Shown: piece after piece, positions 10,633 to 22,500 of the stretch
Layout: every line of letters starts with the position of its first letter
How positions within the stretch are numbered: the first letter of the stretch is position 1
Origin: Erythroxylum novogranatense
Taxonomy: Eukaryota; Streptophyta; Magnoliopsida; Malpighiales; Erythroxylaceae
Direction: 5' to 3'
NCBI GenBank assembly: GCA_029891385.1
Contig: CM057230.1
Span: 33,807,402-33,871,401 of the forward strand
Length of the DNA: 64,000 nt
Position numbers and translations under genes: made by a program
Notes under the pieces: generated by a model
What the model was told of the DNA's origin: nothing
Databases searched by the model: none
Seen by the model: only the letters and a program-made list of their open reading frames with translations

Positions 10633-13358
10633 ATCAAACCGTGACAACAACATCAGGTTATATATTTTTTCCAGTTTAGTAGGTTATTTATTTGTTTTTT
10701 TTTAATAATTACTGTCTGCTTATAAAGTTTCTGAATATGGAAGTATCTCCTGCACATAAGAATTTTCTTTTTCCTACTCTGCATTTCTTACTTTTTCTTG
10801 TCTGTAATTTTGCTCCTTTTTGGTCTACAAGGAGCCAATTGGGCCAATTTTGTGTTATATAATAAAGGGTTAGCACTTCCCATCCTGAAAATACTTGTGG
10901 TAACCATTCTAGCCGATGAGATTAGTAATATTATCCGTGAACGTATTGAGCAATATAATAGGGAAGTAAAGATTGTAAATATCTTACTTTTTCTTGTCTG
11001 TAATTTTGCTCCTTTTTGGTCTACAAGGAGCCAATTGAGCCAATTTTGTGTTATATAATAAAGGGTTAGCACCTCCCACCCTGAATCGCTTCCAACTCTG
11101 GTGTGGTTTTGAAATTAGGACCTCCTGGTCCTCAGTAGAGTGTCACCACTGGGCTAGTCACTCAACCTTATATAATCTCTCCATTACTAACCTTCTAGTT
11201 CTCCTGCTAATATGCTGTTGTAAATCATTCCTTAATGCGTATGCTTTGTGCAATCTCCCGAATCCATGAAATTTTCATTAGATTACAAATGTTAGACAAG
11301 TGATAGTTTTTGTGTGAAATACTGGAATCTCCTCAACTGAAACAAATCCAATATCCAGATATGTTGCACTAAATATGCTGATGAGAGCTCTTTCAGTAGA
11401 TTCTCAAGCAGTGCAGAGGCATAGGGCGACAATTTTGGAATGTGTAAAGGTATGATTTGGTTGCTCCACTTTTGAACTTCCATGATGTCTGGTTTAAATG
11501 AACACCAATTAACACAAGAACCCCCATGTTGGTGTAAAATGTCAGGTATTGTTGCTTGACAGCTGTTCCATGACAACTTTGATTGGAAACCTCTGCATGA
11601 AAAGTTTTTGCCTCCACTTGTGTTGTTTATTATATTTTCCATTTGTATATTATGCATTCTCTAGCATTTTATTATAAGCTATTGTTGAAATATTTAGCTT
11701 CTACTGTGCAAACTTGATAAAGATGTACTTGGATCTTTTTCCTTTCAGGATTCGGATGCTTCGATTAGAAAAAGAGCTCTTGAACTTGTTTACCTTCTAG
11801 TGAATGAGAGCAATGTTAAGCCTTTAACAAAAGAGCTAATTGAGTATTTGGAAGTAAGTGACCAAGAATTTAAGGGTGATCTTACTGCCAAAATTTGCTC
11901 CATTGTTGAAAAGTAAGTTTTGCAGTCCACCAATTAAATATATGACTTGTTTTTGTGCTTCTTGGGTTTGTGATAGTGTTTTTTCTTATCTCAGTAGTAT
12001 TATTGACACGAATGTATTGGTTCCATACTTTTTGACCCTTCGAATTCTAGAATAATGTTGTGATTGCTGACTTTTCTAGTTGTGCTGGGATGATCATTCC
12101 TTCTGGCATTTGAAGATATTTAAATTGTTACTTTGGATAACCATTCATACTTTAACATATTTTCAAATGAACTTGTTACTTATTTAAACAGAACAATTTT
12201 TACTTCAACTTTTTAAACCTGGAGTCTATAACAAAATAGTAATGTGATCAAAGAGTAAATTTCAATGGCATTATTCTCTATAGCCATAAATGTTGCATAG
12301 GCTTTTTCCTTCATCCTTCTGATGAAGAGGTCCTGGAGTTATGCCACTCATTCAGTAATGTTGATAGAGTACTGAACATTGTGTGGGTGATATAGTTTTT
12401 CTTTTTGACGCTTTAGGTTTGCCCCTGAGAAAATTTGGTATATTGATCAGATGCTCAAGGTCCTTACTGAGGTAACCATCCGAGCATTAAGTATGACATC
12501 TGTGCTTGCTTCCATACTGGATGTTAACTATGTTTCTCTCTTTTTCTCTCCCTCCTTTATCTCTTCTTAATGCTACTATTCGAGCTCTAATGATGTATGA
12601 TTCTCATCATGCGGGTTGCTATGTATATATATATATATGCACACACAGTTCTGTTTATTACTGTATCTTTATTCACTCTGCATGATATTACTTATTCCAG
12701 TCAGCCTAGTGTCTGCTAAATTTAAGCATGATCCTTGCATTGGTAATCATCTTCTCATACTTAGCCTTCTATGATTGTAGAATTCTGGAATGCGAAAATG
12801 AAGCGCTTGAACACAAAATTTTTTTCACAAATCATTCTGATTTCTTCCAATGGTGTTCTTTTAAACTGTTTCATTCTTTATTCTCCGAAATATTGCATTG
12901 AAAGCAGGATTCCACATCCGTTACTCGTCTTTATTTGAAATCCCAACCTTTTGATTTTAATCCAAATTGTCTTACGAATGCTTGCTTGATTGTGGAAGAA
13001 GATGAATGTGAAAAGAATAGATCCAGTATCTGTGGGATAGATTTCCAAGTGGCTTCTCTTTCCCTGCCTGGAATTGATAAAATTATTGTTATAAATTCTG
13101 ATGCCAACATAATGCTTAGTAGGCTGGAAGTTACGTAAAAGATGAAGTATGGCATGCCCTCATTGTGGTCATAAGCAATGCTTCTGACCTCCATGGATAT
13201 ACAGTCAGGGGATTGTACAGAGCATTCCAGACATCAACCGAACAGGTATCCGATGTTTTAAGCTTGATAAGAATAATCATTTTTAAATTGTTATTGCTTT
13301 TGTTGTTTTTAATTTTGACCTTTAATCTTGCTTGTCATATATATATTCTCAGGAAAGC

Positions 13359-13399
<41 letters not shown>

Positions 13400-16300
13400 C
13401 ATGTTGGTGAATAATGTGGGAATGCTTGACATCGAAGAACCTATAACAGTGAGTTCGGTCTTAATGATATAACTACTTAGTAGTGCAGAAAATGGAAATT
13501 GTACTTTTATTGTGCCAAATACAAGTGACTTAATTTGAAAAGGAGTTCATTATTATGCTAGTTACATTGTAAAACATAAATGTATGAAAGTTCCTGACTC
13601 CATAAACCTACAAAGATTTAAGTTTTCCTAAGCAGGTAACAGAGTCTGATGCTGTGGATGTTGTTGAGATTGCTATGAAGCGTCATTCTTCAGATCTCAC
13701 TACTAAAGCAATGGCTTTGATTGCTCTGTTAAAACTCTCTTCTCGGTTTCCATCTTGTTCAGAGTGAGTTTACATCTTTTGGACTTGTACTAAATTTCTT
13801 AACAAGCATATTGTTTGTGGCCCTGTGAACCTTTAAAAGTGGCTGTTAATTCATTATGTCATTGGAGTGACTTAGGTTCTGAACCTGTTACACTTTCAGA
13901 GAACCAAGAAAACATATTTTGTCCATAAAAAAGGTTTATATTGATCTATCTGGTTCAACCACAAGCAGAAACTATATCAAAGTGGTTAAGGGTTTATGCA
14001 GATAAGTGGCAAAACAATAATTATTCAAGTGAAAGGGAGTGGATAGTTGCATCAATGTTTATAGGGAATGGAAAGTTGTGAGCATTTGGTGCATTGAATA
14101 TCTTTTTTAACTTTAACCATTAAAAAGTCAATGCTATTGATCTTTGTGTAACTTTTTAGGAGGGTCAAGGATGTCATCATCCAATACAAAGGAAACCTTG
14201 TGCTTGAATTACAGCAAAGATCCCTCGAATTCAGTTCTATTGTTGAGAAGCATCGAAATATTAGGTATGCCATACTAATTATTTCACATGCTTCTTTGTT
14301 GTGGAAGTTTCTGGAATTGGGAATCTGATGGCAGAGATTGTGCAGGTCTGCACTTGTTGAAAGGATGCCTGTTTTGGATGAGGCTACTTTTAGTGGAAGG
14401 AGAGCTGGCTCTTTACCAGCTGCTGCCTCCACTTCTGGTGGGGCTCCAGTTAATCTTCCAAATGGAGTTGCAAAACCCTCCACAGCTCCTCTTGTAGATC
14501 TACTTGATCTGTCAGATGATGCTCCTGCTCCTAGTCCTTCTGGTGGTGATTTTCTTAATGATCTTCTTGGTGTTGATTTATCAGCGCCTTCAACACAAGC
14601 AGGTTAGTTTTGAATGGATCAAGTCCTAACTTGGCTTGTTACATGATTTAAACTGTCTGCTCTAGGGTTCTAGGCATCCTTCTGTTTAACTATGATTTTA
14701 CTATGAGAAGGTCACGACAGAATTATGATGTGATTTGGCTTTATATTGCTGTTTGACCCATTTTCACAACCATGGCAGACATGGCCTACAAGGGGTTTCA
14801 ATTGTTTGAAATTTTAGTCAACCCTGAGTATTTAGCTGGTTGAAGCCCTCTCATCCTGACAGTGGTATGTGACAATTATGAATATATTAGCAAGCACAAA
14901 GCCAGGCAGCTAATAAATTTATAGGCATGAAAAGGATATCATACTCAACTGCCCACTTAAGTACCTGGGACTCTTTGCTAGGATAATCTGAATATCCCTT
15001 CAAAAGTTGTCTGTTTTTCCAGCCCTATGTCCCGAGATAGACTACTAGTTAACGTTCTTACATGCGTTTAGACTGCTACTCCCCTAATATTCCAGACTTT
15101 TTACTATTACAATCATTTATTTTCCCCCCTCCTTCCCTGTAGGTGTTTTTTCAACTAAACACCCCATGTTAACCAACAAATTTGATTAGGACCTGCAGAT
15201 AAGTGTGCCCTGTTTCTTCTCTTATTCCAAGCAGTTCTCTGCCTGTTTCTTCATTTTCTTAGTTTTGACAACCAATTTCTAAGTTAACCGCTGTAGTCTT
15301 CTCTGACTTTCCAAGTACACCATTCTTACTTTTGGTTTATGTCAAACATAATATTGGTTCTGATTTATACAATCTAGGCCTGGGCCAGGCTCCAAAAGCT
15401 GGGACAGATGTTCTTCTTGATTTGCTGTCTATTGGAACACCTCCAGGCCAAAGCAACTCATCTGCATTTGATATATTATCATCTGGTCAAGAGGGCAAAA
15501 CACAAACTGCTACACCAGATTCGTTGTCATTCCCTTCTCCACTTCTCACTCAACCCACCTCTTCAGCTGGCGCTTCTTCTGTGATAGATTTGTTGGATGG
15601 ATTTGGTCCCAGCCCATCCAAATCTGGTCAGTTCCTTTCAGATGACTCTTTTTTGATTGGTTACTGCTTGATTATTAACATTGTATTATTTTTTATCGGC
15701 AGAGGATAATGGTTTAGTTCATCCACCTCTGGTTGCATTTGAGAGCAGTAACTTGAGAATGACGTTTGACTTTTCGAAGCCTCCTGGGAACCCACAAACA
15801 ACATTAATCCTGGCAACTTTCACAAACTTGTCAGATAATCCTTTCACAGATTTTATTTTCCAAGCTGCAGTTCCCAAGGTAATTCATCTTATTTTACGTC
15901 TTGTACTGTGACTATCTTAATTTAATGACCTGTTCTGCTCTTTAAATTCTGGTACTCTTGTATAAAACTGGGATACATAGTTGAAATTTAGAAACTTAAA
16001 GCTCATCCTATGAAGTGTTTGTGGTTTAGTATACTTTTGTGACCTTACACATGATAGACAACAGAAACAAGTAAGTTTTGCAATTTTCTGTTTTCTCTAC
16101 ATATTGATGTTCTTTTATCATTACAGTTTCTTCAACTGCACTTGGATCCTGCTAGCGGCAATGCACTACCTGCAAGTGGTAATGGTTCCATAACACAAAA
16201 CTTGAAGGTCTCTAATAGTCAACATGGGAAGGTGCACGACTTTCTTCATTGTAGAATTGTTATTCTTTTCCGAGATTCATAATATGACTTGAGTAGTGAG

Positions 16301-16625
16301 CAACTTGTTCACAGAATCTAGGAATTTTCAAAAGTCTTTAGCATTAGGACAAAGAAAAACTTTTGCCATGTTGCTAATGTTTTAGCATCCTCTGAAATAG
16401 AAATTTTCCATTTCAGTTCCTCGGAGATGCAAATTGTTTTATTTGTTACCTGTACCGGAATTACTTCTTGTACTCTATGCTTCTTGCAAGTAGGTTCTTG
16501 TTTTCTCACAAAGCATTTGTTTTTCTCAGAAATCCCTCATTATGCGAATAAGAATAGGCTACAAGGTGAATGGCAAGGACATGTTAGAGGAAGGACAAAT
16601 AAACAATTTCCCGCGAGATTTATGA
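7400..16625 (+). CDS. AP1G: AP-1 clathrin adaptor complex subunit gamma (gamma-adaptin)
   Basis: Eighteen exons join in frame to 876 aa, the usual plant length: 7400-7431, 8401-8703, 8895-9036, 9254-9427, 9565-9744, 10502-10656, 11359-11449, 11749-11912, 12417-12471, 13123-13245, 13353-13448, 13636-13763, 14160-14264, 14346-14602, 15378-15626, 15703-15878, 16127-16231, 16530-16625. All introns are GT-AG. Residues 1 to about 585 are the adaptin alpha-solenoid trunk, starting [20 protein letters not shown]. About 585-750 is the low-complexity hinge with repeated Asp-Leu-Leu words ([17 protein letters not shown]) typical of clathrin and accessory-protein binding. About 752-876 is the gamma-ear. 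The protein acts at the trans-Golgi network/early endosome with beta, mu and sigma subunits. The 32-nt first exon and the start match family proteins. Intron 6 carries a plastid insertion. Confidence 0.96.
10786..10889 (+). repeat. Direct repeat, left copy (104 bp), flanking a plastid insertion
   Basis: This segment of gamma-adaptin intron 6 (TCTTACTTTTTCTTGTCTGT to CATCCTGAA) is repeated almost perfectly at 10982-11085. Only a few G/A and T/C differences separate the two copies. Confidence 0.92.
10897..10980 (+). pseudogene. atpA: Nuclear plastid DNA fragment: 5' end of atpA
   Basis: These 84 bp translate to [20 protein letters not shown] and then NREVKIVN, which is the start of the plastid ATP synthase CF1 alpha subunit as I know it. 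The initiator is GTG here instead of ATG, and one Arg has become Leu (CTA). It lies inside intron 6 of the gamma-adaptin gene in the same orientation and is bracketed by a 104-bp direct repeat of intron sequence. It cannot function; it is a nuclear copy of plastid DNA (NUPT). Confidence 0.9.
10982..11085 (+). repeat. Direct repeat, right copy (104 bp)
   Basis: Second copy of 10786-10889, directly after the atpA fragment. The sequence that follows (11086-11160, with CCTCCTGGTCCTCAGTAGAG) continues the right copy only, so this copy is probably the ancestral location and the left one the duplicate. Confidence 0.9.
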
Positions 16626-17257
16626 AGTTTGGTGATCCAGTAAGATTTCAACATTGTCCAGTACGGGCACCAATTTTTTTCACAGCGCATTGAGAAGCTT
16701 CTTCGCACTGTTTGTAGTTATAGTCACGCATTTGCTTCCAATTATCCATTTGCTCGGAGTATGGCTTGTAGCGCTTGGTATGAGATTTTGGTCTAGTTAA
16801 AGAAATGTCCAGGTCTCTCGTTATCACAATTTTCTCTCCTTTAGGTTGGTTTGTGTACATTATTACAAAATGTTTTTGAGAATATGAATTTTCCCCTTTT
16901 TGAGGCTTAGAAAAAGGGCATCGGTATCATATTTGGAACTTCATACGTGTTAGTCCTTGCATTCTTGGTATAATTTACAAACAGAGATGTTATTAAAGGG
17001 TTAATTTTGAGTTGAAACAATGACCTTGTACATGTATTATGGATTCTAAAATTTGCCGAGTTTCATATTTCCAGACTCTGGCCACTCAAATTTGTAAAGC
17101 TTTTAATCCCATTACTTACTGACACTTGAGAATTAGAAGCATAACCTCCTAACACAATTAGTACATTTTTCAATATTTTTATCTACGGAAATGACCTTTA
17201 ATGCCTTCAAGCCCCAGCTTCATACTTGAATCGGATAGAAATTGCATGCATTTATCA
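16626..17257. other. 3' flank of gamma-adaptin gene
   Basis: Likely 3' UTR then spacer. No further gene is visible; the open frames 16427-16693 (plus) and 16648-16860 (minus) overlap the last exon or its flank and are chance frames. Confidence 0.5.
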
Positions 17258-17410
17258 ATGTTTTAAAAATCGGATTGAATTTTCGATTGGTATAAAATTG
17301 TTACAAAAAAATAATAATTAAAGATTAACTAAAATTTAAAATATGATAAAAATATAATTAAAAAATTATTAATTTATAAACGTACCGGTCAGACCTGAAC
17401 CCACAAATAT
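17258..17410. mobile_element. MITE-like relic, 'TGTTTTAAAAATCG' family, copy 3
   Basis: The segment opens with CAATGTTTTAAAAATCGGAT, matching the ends of copies 1 and 2. It then holds AT-rich sequence and ends near ACCGGTCAGACCTGAACCCA. The right terminal repeat is not preserved, so the border is approximate. Confidence 0.4.
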
Positions 17411-18421
17411 CCTAACTTCGGTTGATAACAACAATGACATTGCAATACTCGTGTTTGTAGAGAACACCGCAAATAAGGACTACCAATTGGGAGTTGGGAC
17501 TTCCTAAGGTGGCCTTGTCAAGTGACAGCAAGACCTGCATATATTCTCTGCCCTCAAATGGTCTAAGACTTTATGATTTTTAATCATTATCTTTAAAAAT
17601 GGGCTAGCAGCGTACAATATAGACCATTGTTACTTTTGCATTCAAAAGATGAAATTTTTTTGGTGCGCACAAAAAAGACACTACATTAGATGAACTCTCA
17701 CACTGTCGTTACTGCTAAGACTTGAATTTGAGACCTTTAAACTCAACTTTCTTATTAATAACCAGTTGTGCTATCTATATGGGCATTACTTATTATTATG
17801 CCGTGTAATATTTGAAGCGTGAATGCAATTTGGAGCGTTAATATGCATTCACTATTATAGGTATCATTACATTGGGAAGATAGCCATCAACTTTACTCTC
17901 TCTGTCAACCATTCCAACAGTGCTTCCTTCCTACTAAGAGAGAGAATATAAACATACTTTCGTGGATGCTGCCATGATCATACGATCCGGGACCCAAGAA
18001 GAGAAAAGTGGCCCGGGAAATAAAGTTGTCAAGAGAATGTTATTTTATTGCGCTCCATACATAAATATGTGATTTGACTTCACTTCTATGGTTTATATTC
18101 CCAAAGGGACGCCTAGACATATATCACCGTAGGTTCTTTTGCCTAAACCCATAAGTGGAATGCAGGAGCTTGTGATTTGTGACAAAACCAAGAAGAAAAT
18201 GTCACCCCTCTTTAAGTTAGCACCTTCACATTTTCTTTTTTAAAGTCTAACAAAAAAAGGAAAACAATCCACACAACCTTGCACTGCAGAAAAGAAACGA
18301 TAATAGCTGAAATATGGAAAGCAGAAGAAGAAAGGAAAGCTTTGATATTTGGATCCAACTAATCAATGTCAAAAGTACAAAATATGGTAAATTACCTTTA
18401 GCCGCACTGACTCGTGAGATT
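17411..18421. other. Spacer and 3' flank of the ATL gene
   Basis: No gene is recognised. The end of the region (about 18240-18421) is probably the 3' UTR of the minus-strand ATL gene. Confidence 0.45.
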
Positions 18422-19435
18422 TTATGACGATGAACTAGGAATTTTACCGTTCCTCGACCATTGCCATATCTTGGAAACAGAAAAGCTTTCACCTTTACTT
18501 CTGATGTTGATTTTCTTCTCATCAACATCCCCATCACTTGATGAACTCCCTATTTGTAACGTCACCCGCAAATCCATATCAGCCACAATATATTGGTACG
18601 AACCCATTGAGTAACACCTTCTAGCATCCATGTTACTATTGCTTGTCTCTCCCTCTATTGTATCTACTAAACCATTGGAATTCCCGAATTTTCCAAGCCT
18701 CACAGAAAAAAACCTTCTTGAATTGACCGTCTCTCTCTCTGCAGCCTTCTGGCTGATAGAGAACCCAATTGCAGCGTTGTTTGTGAATCCTCCTCCTCCT
18801 CCTCCTTCTTCTTCTCTTTGCTCTTCTAAATCAAAGACGGGGTTTTGAATGGGAAGCTCTGGTGTGAAAATGGTACCTCTACAAAGAGGGCAAGTTGAAT
18901 TGGATAGTAACCATGTGTCTATACAATCAATGTGGAAGGCATGGCTACACAACGGAAGCAATCTTAACTTGTCATTCTCGGAGAATTCATAAAGACAAAC
19001 AGCACAATCAAAAGGCTCCTTTAGACCCATAATCTCTTTGTAAAGAAATACTGGTAATGCGTCGATAAAAGCTTGATCTAGCCCTGAATCATGTAGGTGG
19101 AAAAGTTGCTGTAATTGCCTTTGAAAGGCATCAGACCCAGCCATATCCGGGTATCTATTAGATTCAGGCAATGAAGAGGAAGATCTATGCTTTATAAGAA
19201 GTTTGACAAGCAAGTGAAGAAGACCAGATATGAAAAACACAACAGCTAAAATGACTATTATAAACAGTATAGCCGGGCTTATTTGACCCCCAGAAGAAGA
19301 TTGTTTCTGATAATCACTTGGCAATGGAAGAGGTGAAGAAGAAGACAATGAGATCAAAGACACGGCAGGAGGATGGTGGGTAAAGAGACCATCTTCGTTC
19401 TTAATTTGACATCGAATGCAGAACATTTTACTCAA
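18422..19435 (-). CDS. ATL47: RING-H2 finger E3 ubiquitin ligase, ATL46/47 type
   Basis: A single uninterrupted frame of 337 aa, intronless as is usual for the ATL family. One membrane helix spans about residues 53-80. The GLD motif of the family is at 118-120 (SGLDQAFIDALPVF). A canonical RING-H2 follows: Cys144, Cys147, Cys163, His165, His168, Cys171, Cys182 and Cys185, with Pro184 before the last Cys and Trp175 for E2 contact. The tail is Ser- and Gly-rich with a polyglycine run and no other domain. ATL proteins are membrane-anchored ligases that pass ubiquitin from an E2 to substrates; the substrate of this subtype is not known to me. The sequence around the RING and the location beside gamma-adaptin point to the ATL46/ATL47 branch. 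Confidence 0.92.
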   Translation of the reverse strand: MSKMFCIRCQIKNEDGLFTHHPPAVSLISLSSSSPLPLPSDYQKQSSSGGQISPAILFIIVILAVVFFISGLLHLLVKLLIKHRSSSSLPESNRYPDMAGSDAFQRQLQQLFHLHDSGLDQAFIDALPVFLYKEIMGLKEPFDCAVCLYEFSENDKLRLLPLCSHAFHIDCIDTWLLSNSTCPLCRGTIFTPELPIQNPVFDLEEQREEEGGGGGGFTNNAAIGFSISQKAAERETVNSRRFFSVRLGKFGNSNGLVDTIEGETSNSNMDARRCYSMGSYQYIVADMDLRVTLQIGSSSSDGDVDEKKINIRSKGESFSVSKIWQWSRNGKIPSSSS

Positions 19436-20428
19436 TCAGCGTGCCTAAACACCATAACTTTTCTCTACTTTTAAGTCTTTAACAGACCATCACTTTCGTG
19501 ATACTTTTTTGCATTAAACAGTATTGTTCCCCGGTCATAACAACCTCAAAAGACCATATTCCTTGCTTTCAGAACAAACCCAACTCAGAATTTGAGCTAA
19601 ACAAGCAAAAGACACTATGTTTATGTTCTTACAAGAAAGTGAGAAACCCAGTTGCTCCAAGTCAACAAATTAAACAAAAAGATCCCACATGCACTCCACT
19701 TTCCAATCAAAATGATTGCTTTAAGACACATTCAAACTAAAAATGTCATCTTTCTGCACGAACCAAAAGTCAGTGGCGTGCAAGTAAGCAGGAGTGAAAA
19801 CGCTCTAGGTAAGAGTCAGGACTTTGAATATGCGAAGGTTGCAGCTTACCTACTTATACCAACACATCTGCTATAAGCAGGGAGGCTCATCAATCCTCCC
19901 TGTATGCATTTTAAGATCAACTATGACAATTGATCCTACTTGTTGAAGTCAACCAGAACACAGAACACAGAAAGCAGAAACATCAACAGTTGCAGAAATA
20001 CTTCGTCTCAGGAGGGTTGTAATCTCACTTATTTGATGGAACACGAGGGAGTGGAAGTGGCAAGCGAACAGTAACTTCCAAAAAGCTATGTCTGTCTAGA
20101 CTCTAGACTCTAGAGAGGCAAAAAGAACTTAAAGGGTAAAACTGTCACCAGAAATATCGGATGCGCGGAGATGCTCCCAACTGTGAGACGGGAATGGCCA
20201 TATCTTGGATTGGGCAAGTTTGGGCTCAGTGTACTGACAATGAAGGAGTCTGAGAATAATAACCCATTTTTGTATTGAACATTGAAGCCTATGAAGGCGT
20301 TTTAATAGAAATTCGGGTTCCTTAAATGAAGAACCAGAGAGAGGGGTTTCATAATTCATTAATGCCATTCTTGGGAGTTTGATTCTCTAAACATGGTTAA
20401 TAAGAGAAGAAGTGTCTCATTTATATAA
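19436..20428 (-). promoter_or_regulatory. Upstream region of the ATL gene with a distant TATA box and small upstream ORFs
   Basis: A good TATA box (TATATAAA on the minus strand, 20428-20421) lies about 1 kb before the ATL start codon. Downstream of it are a very short ORF (MFRESNSQEWH) and a 79-codon ORF at 20368-20129 starting MALMNYETPLSGSSFK. If transcription starts at this TATA box, the ATL mRNA would have a long leader, perhaps with an intron, and upstream ORFs that could lower translation. Alternatively this is a separate small gene. The sequence alone does not decide. Confidence 0.35.
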
Positions 20429-20527
20429 TATAATAGAGAAAGGCAAGTAATTTTAAAGACCATAAATTATGAAGCAAAGGTGGGTTTGTACTTATTTATG
20501 AATTATGAATAATCTTAATCAGTTATG

Positions 20528-21960
20528 CTAAAATTTGATATTAGATTACTTAAATTTAATTTAGTATTTTATGTTATTAATAATATTTTAGTTTAATTTA
20601 ACAAATCATCCATGATTTAAATTTATTAAGGTTTAAATAGACATTTTATATCAAATTAAAATATTGATAATTATGTATAAAGCTAAACAAAATCTAACTT
20701 GTCCAATATCCAATTTAGACAATATTTTTTAAATTTCAACTTAACTTTCTCATCTGATTAATTTGATCTAAACACGTTCTCCAATTTTCTCAAAAACTTA
20801 AAAAGAAGTTTTAAAGCTTTTCTCAAAATTTTATAAAATCCTAGATCATAATCAAAGTTCAAATGAGAAAGTTATGCCTAAGTTAAGATGTATTGTTTAA
20901 ATTTGATATTAGATTAACTAGACTTAATTTAAAACTTTATATAATTAATAATATTTTTGTTTAATTTAACAAACCCATTCGTAATGATTTAAAGTTTTAA
21001 CTTTTAAATGAATATTTTATATCAAACGTCCAAAATATTATTAATTATATACAAAGCTAAACTGTGTCTAATTTATCTAATATCTAGTTTAGACAATGTT
21101 TCTTAATTTCTAGTATAAAATTTTCATCCAAACTCTGATTTAAATGATTCAAGATGCTACAAAATTTTAAGAAATTCTTAAAACTTTTGCATTTTGGGAT
21201 TTTTTTCAAGTAAAAAATTATGATTTGGGACATGCTAATGTAAGAGAGTGTGTCCTCATGGTAACTGTTTATTTACCGAATAAACTCTAAGACATAGTCG
21301 TATTTCTAACCATATTATTCACATTTATCAAGAAACTTAAAACAGAAAAGTTTTGAATCTCTTTTAAGTGCTACATAGAGTCTTAAATCATCTTAATCAA
21401 AATTTGGATTAGAAAGTTATGTCACTGTAATAAGTTTTACATAAATTTGATATTAGTTTAACTAGACTTAATTTCATTTTGTATATAATTAACAATAGTT
21501 TGATTTAGAATTGACAATTTTAAATGGATGTTTTATATCAAACTAAAATATTATTAACTATATATAAAACTATATTATGTCTTAACTTTTCCAATATCTA
21601 ATCAAACAATGCTTCTTGAATTTGGCATAACTTTCTCATGCAAACTTTGATTGAGATAATTCAAGATGATACTAAAAGCTCAATAAGTTTTATAAAACTT
21701 TTATGTTTTGATTTTTTTTTGAAAAAAAAGTAAATGATACAGTTTGGGATACATCTGAGTCCCAAGGTATGTCCTTTATAAAATTGTTTATTCAATGAAT
21801 GCATTATAAGATATGGTCACGTTTTCGATTATTCACATTTAAAAAAAAGAAAATATATAGCTTTTCCTAATCTTTCTATAGAATTTAGGATAATATTAAT
21901 TGGAGTTCAAAAGAGAAAGCTATGCCTAGTCTAAGAAGTATTATCTAAATTTGATATTTA
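20528..21960. repeat. Diverged direct-repeat array, four copies
   Basis: A block starting AAATTTGATATTAGATTA and continuing through a TTAATAATATTT-like stretch to TTTATATCAAA, GTTTAGACAATG and GAAAGTTATGCC recurs at about 20531, 20899, 21442 and (partial) 21945. Spacings of about 370-540 bp differ because of insertions. There is no coding capacity. It may be a decayed satellite-like array or the remains of repeated insertion of one element. Confidence 0.7.
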
Positions 21961-22064
21961 ACTTTGGTCTTGAGCTAAGCCTTGGCTAAACCTTAGAAAT
22001 CTTAATGCCATAATGCCTTTCAAATCCACCTAGCCATTATCCTACTGCAATAATTCTTGCTAAG

Positions 22065-22202
22065 AAGAACGCCCATTTTTACATCCCACAGTTTCGGCAG
22101 ATCACTTAGCCTCGTTCTTCTTCGGCGCAAGAGCGTTCGATCAGTGAACTATTACATACTTTTTCAAGGGTGGCTACTTCTAGGCAAACCTCCTGGCTGG
22201 TG
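22065..22202 (-). pseudogene. rrn23: Nuclear plastid DNA fragment: 23S rRNA (antisense)
   Basis: Read on the minus strand this is a segment of large-subunit rRNA with hallmark words such as CACTGATCGA, CTCTTGCGCCGAAGA and TGATCTGCCGAAACTGTGGG. Differences from the intact rRNA I recall are mostly G-to-A (antisense C-to-T), the decay expected of methylated nuclear copies. It directly abuts an rpoB fragment that is not its neighbour in plastid DNA. Confidence 0.82.
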
Positions 22203-22315
22203 GAGATCTAGTATTTTCTGAATGCTTATGTAAGGAATTATAAAATAAATTCTTTCAACAAAAATGTGAATTAGGAAAGATTGGTCTACTAAATATGAAC
22301 TGGAGACTATTATGG
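22203..22315 (+). pseudogene. rpoB: Nuclear plastid DNA fragment: rpoB
   Basis: The translation contains DLVFSECLCKEL, then an internal stop where Gln is expected, then KFFQQKCELGKIG and LNMNW, matching the plastid RNA polymerase beta subunit. Non-functional. Confidence 0.8.
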
Positions 22316-22328
22316 AAATGTACACGCG

Positions 22329-22500
22329 GTAGAAAAATTACGCTAATATATTGAGATATGGTATGCTATAAGTGAATATTTGCGACAAGAGATGAATCCT
22401 AATTTTAGGATGATAGAACCCCTTAATCCAGTCCATATAATGTCTTTTTCGGGAGCTAGGGGAAATGCATCTCAAGTACATCAATTAGTAGGTACGAGAG
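22329..22500 (+). pseudogene. rpoC2: Nuclear plastid DNA fragment: rpoC2
   Basis: The translation reads VEKLR, a stop (TAA where a Gln codon is expected), then [20 protein letters not shown], then [20 protein letters not shown] and VGTRGL. This is the plastid RNA polymerase beta'' subunit. One CAA to TAA change fits deamination decay. It is joined directly to the rpoB piece with about 3 kb of plastid sequence missing between them. Confidence 0.92.

Noticed and set aside
10798..11058. 86-codon plus-strand open frame containing an atpA-like segment
   Set aside because: It is a chance fusion of intron sequence with an 84-bp plastid insertion, inside an intron of the gamma-adaptin gene.
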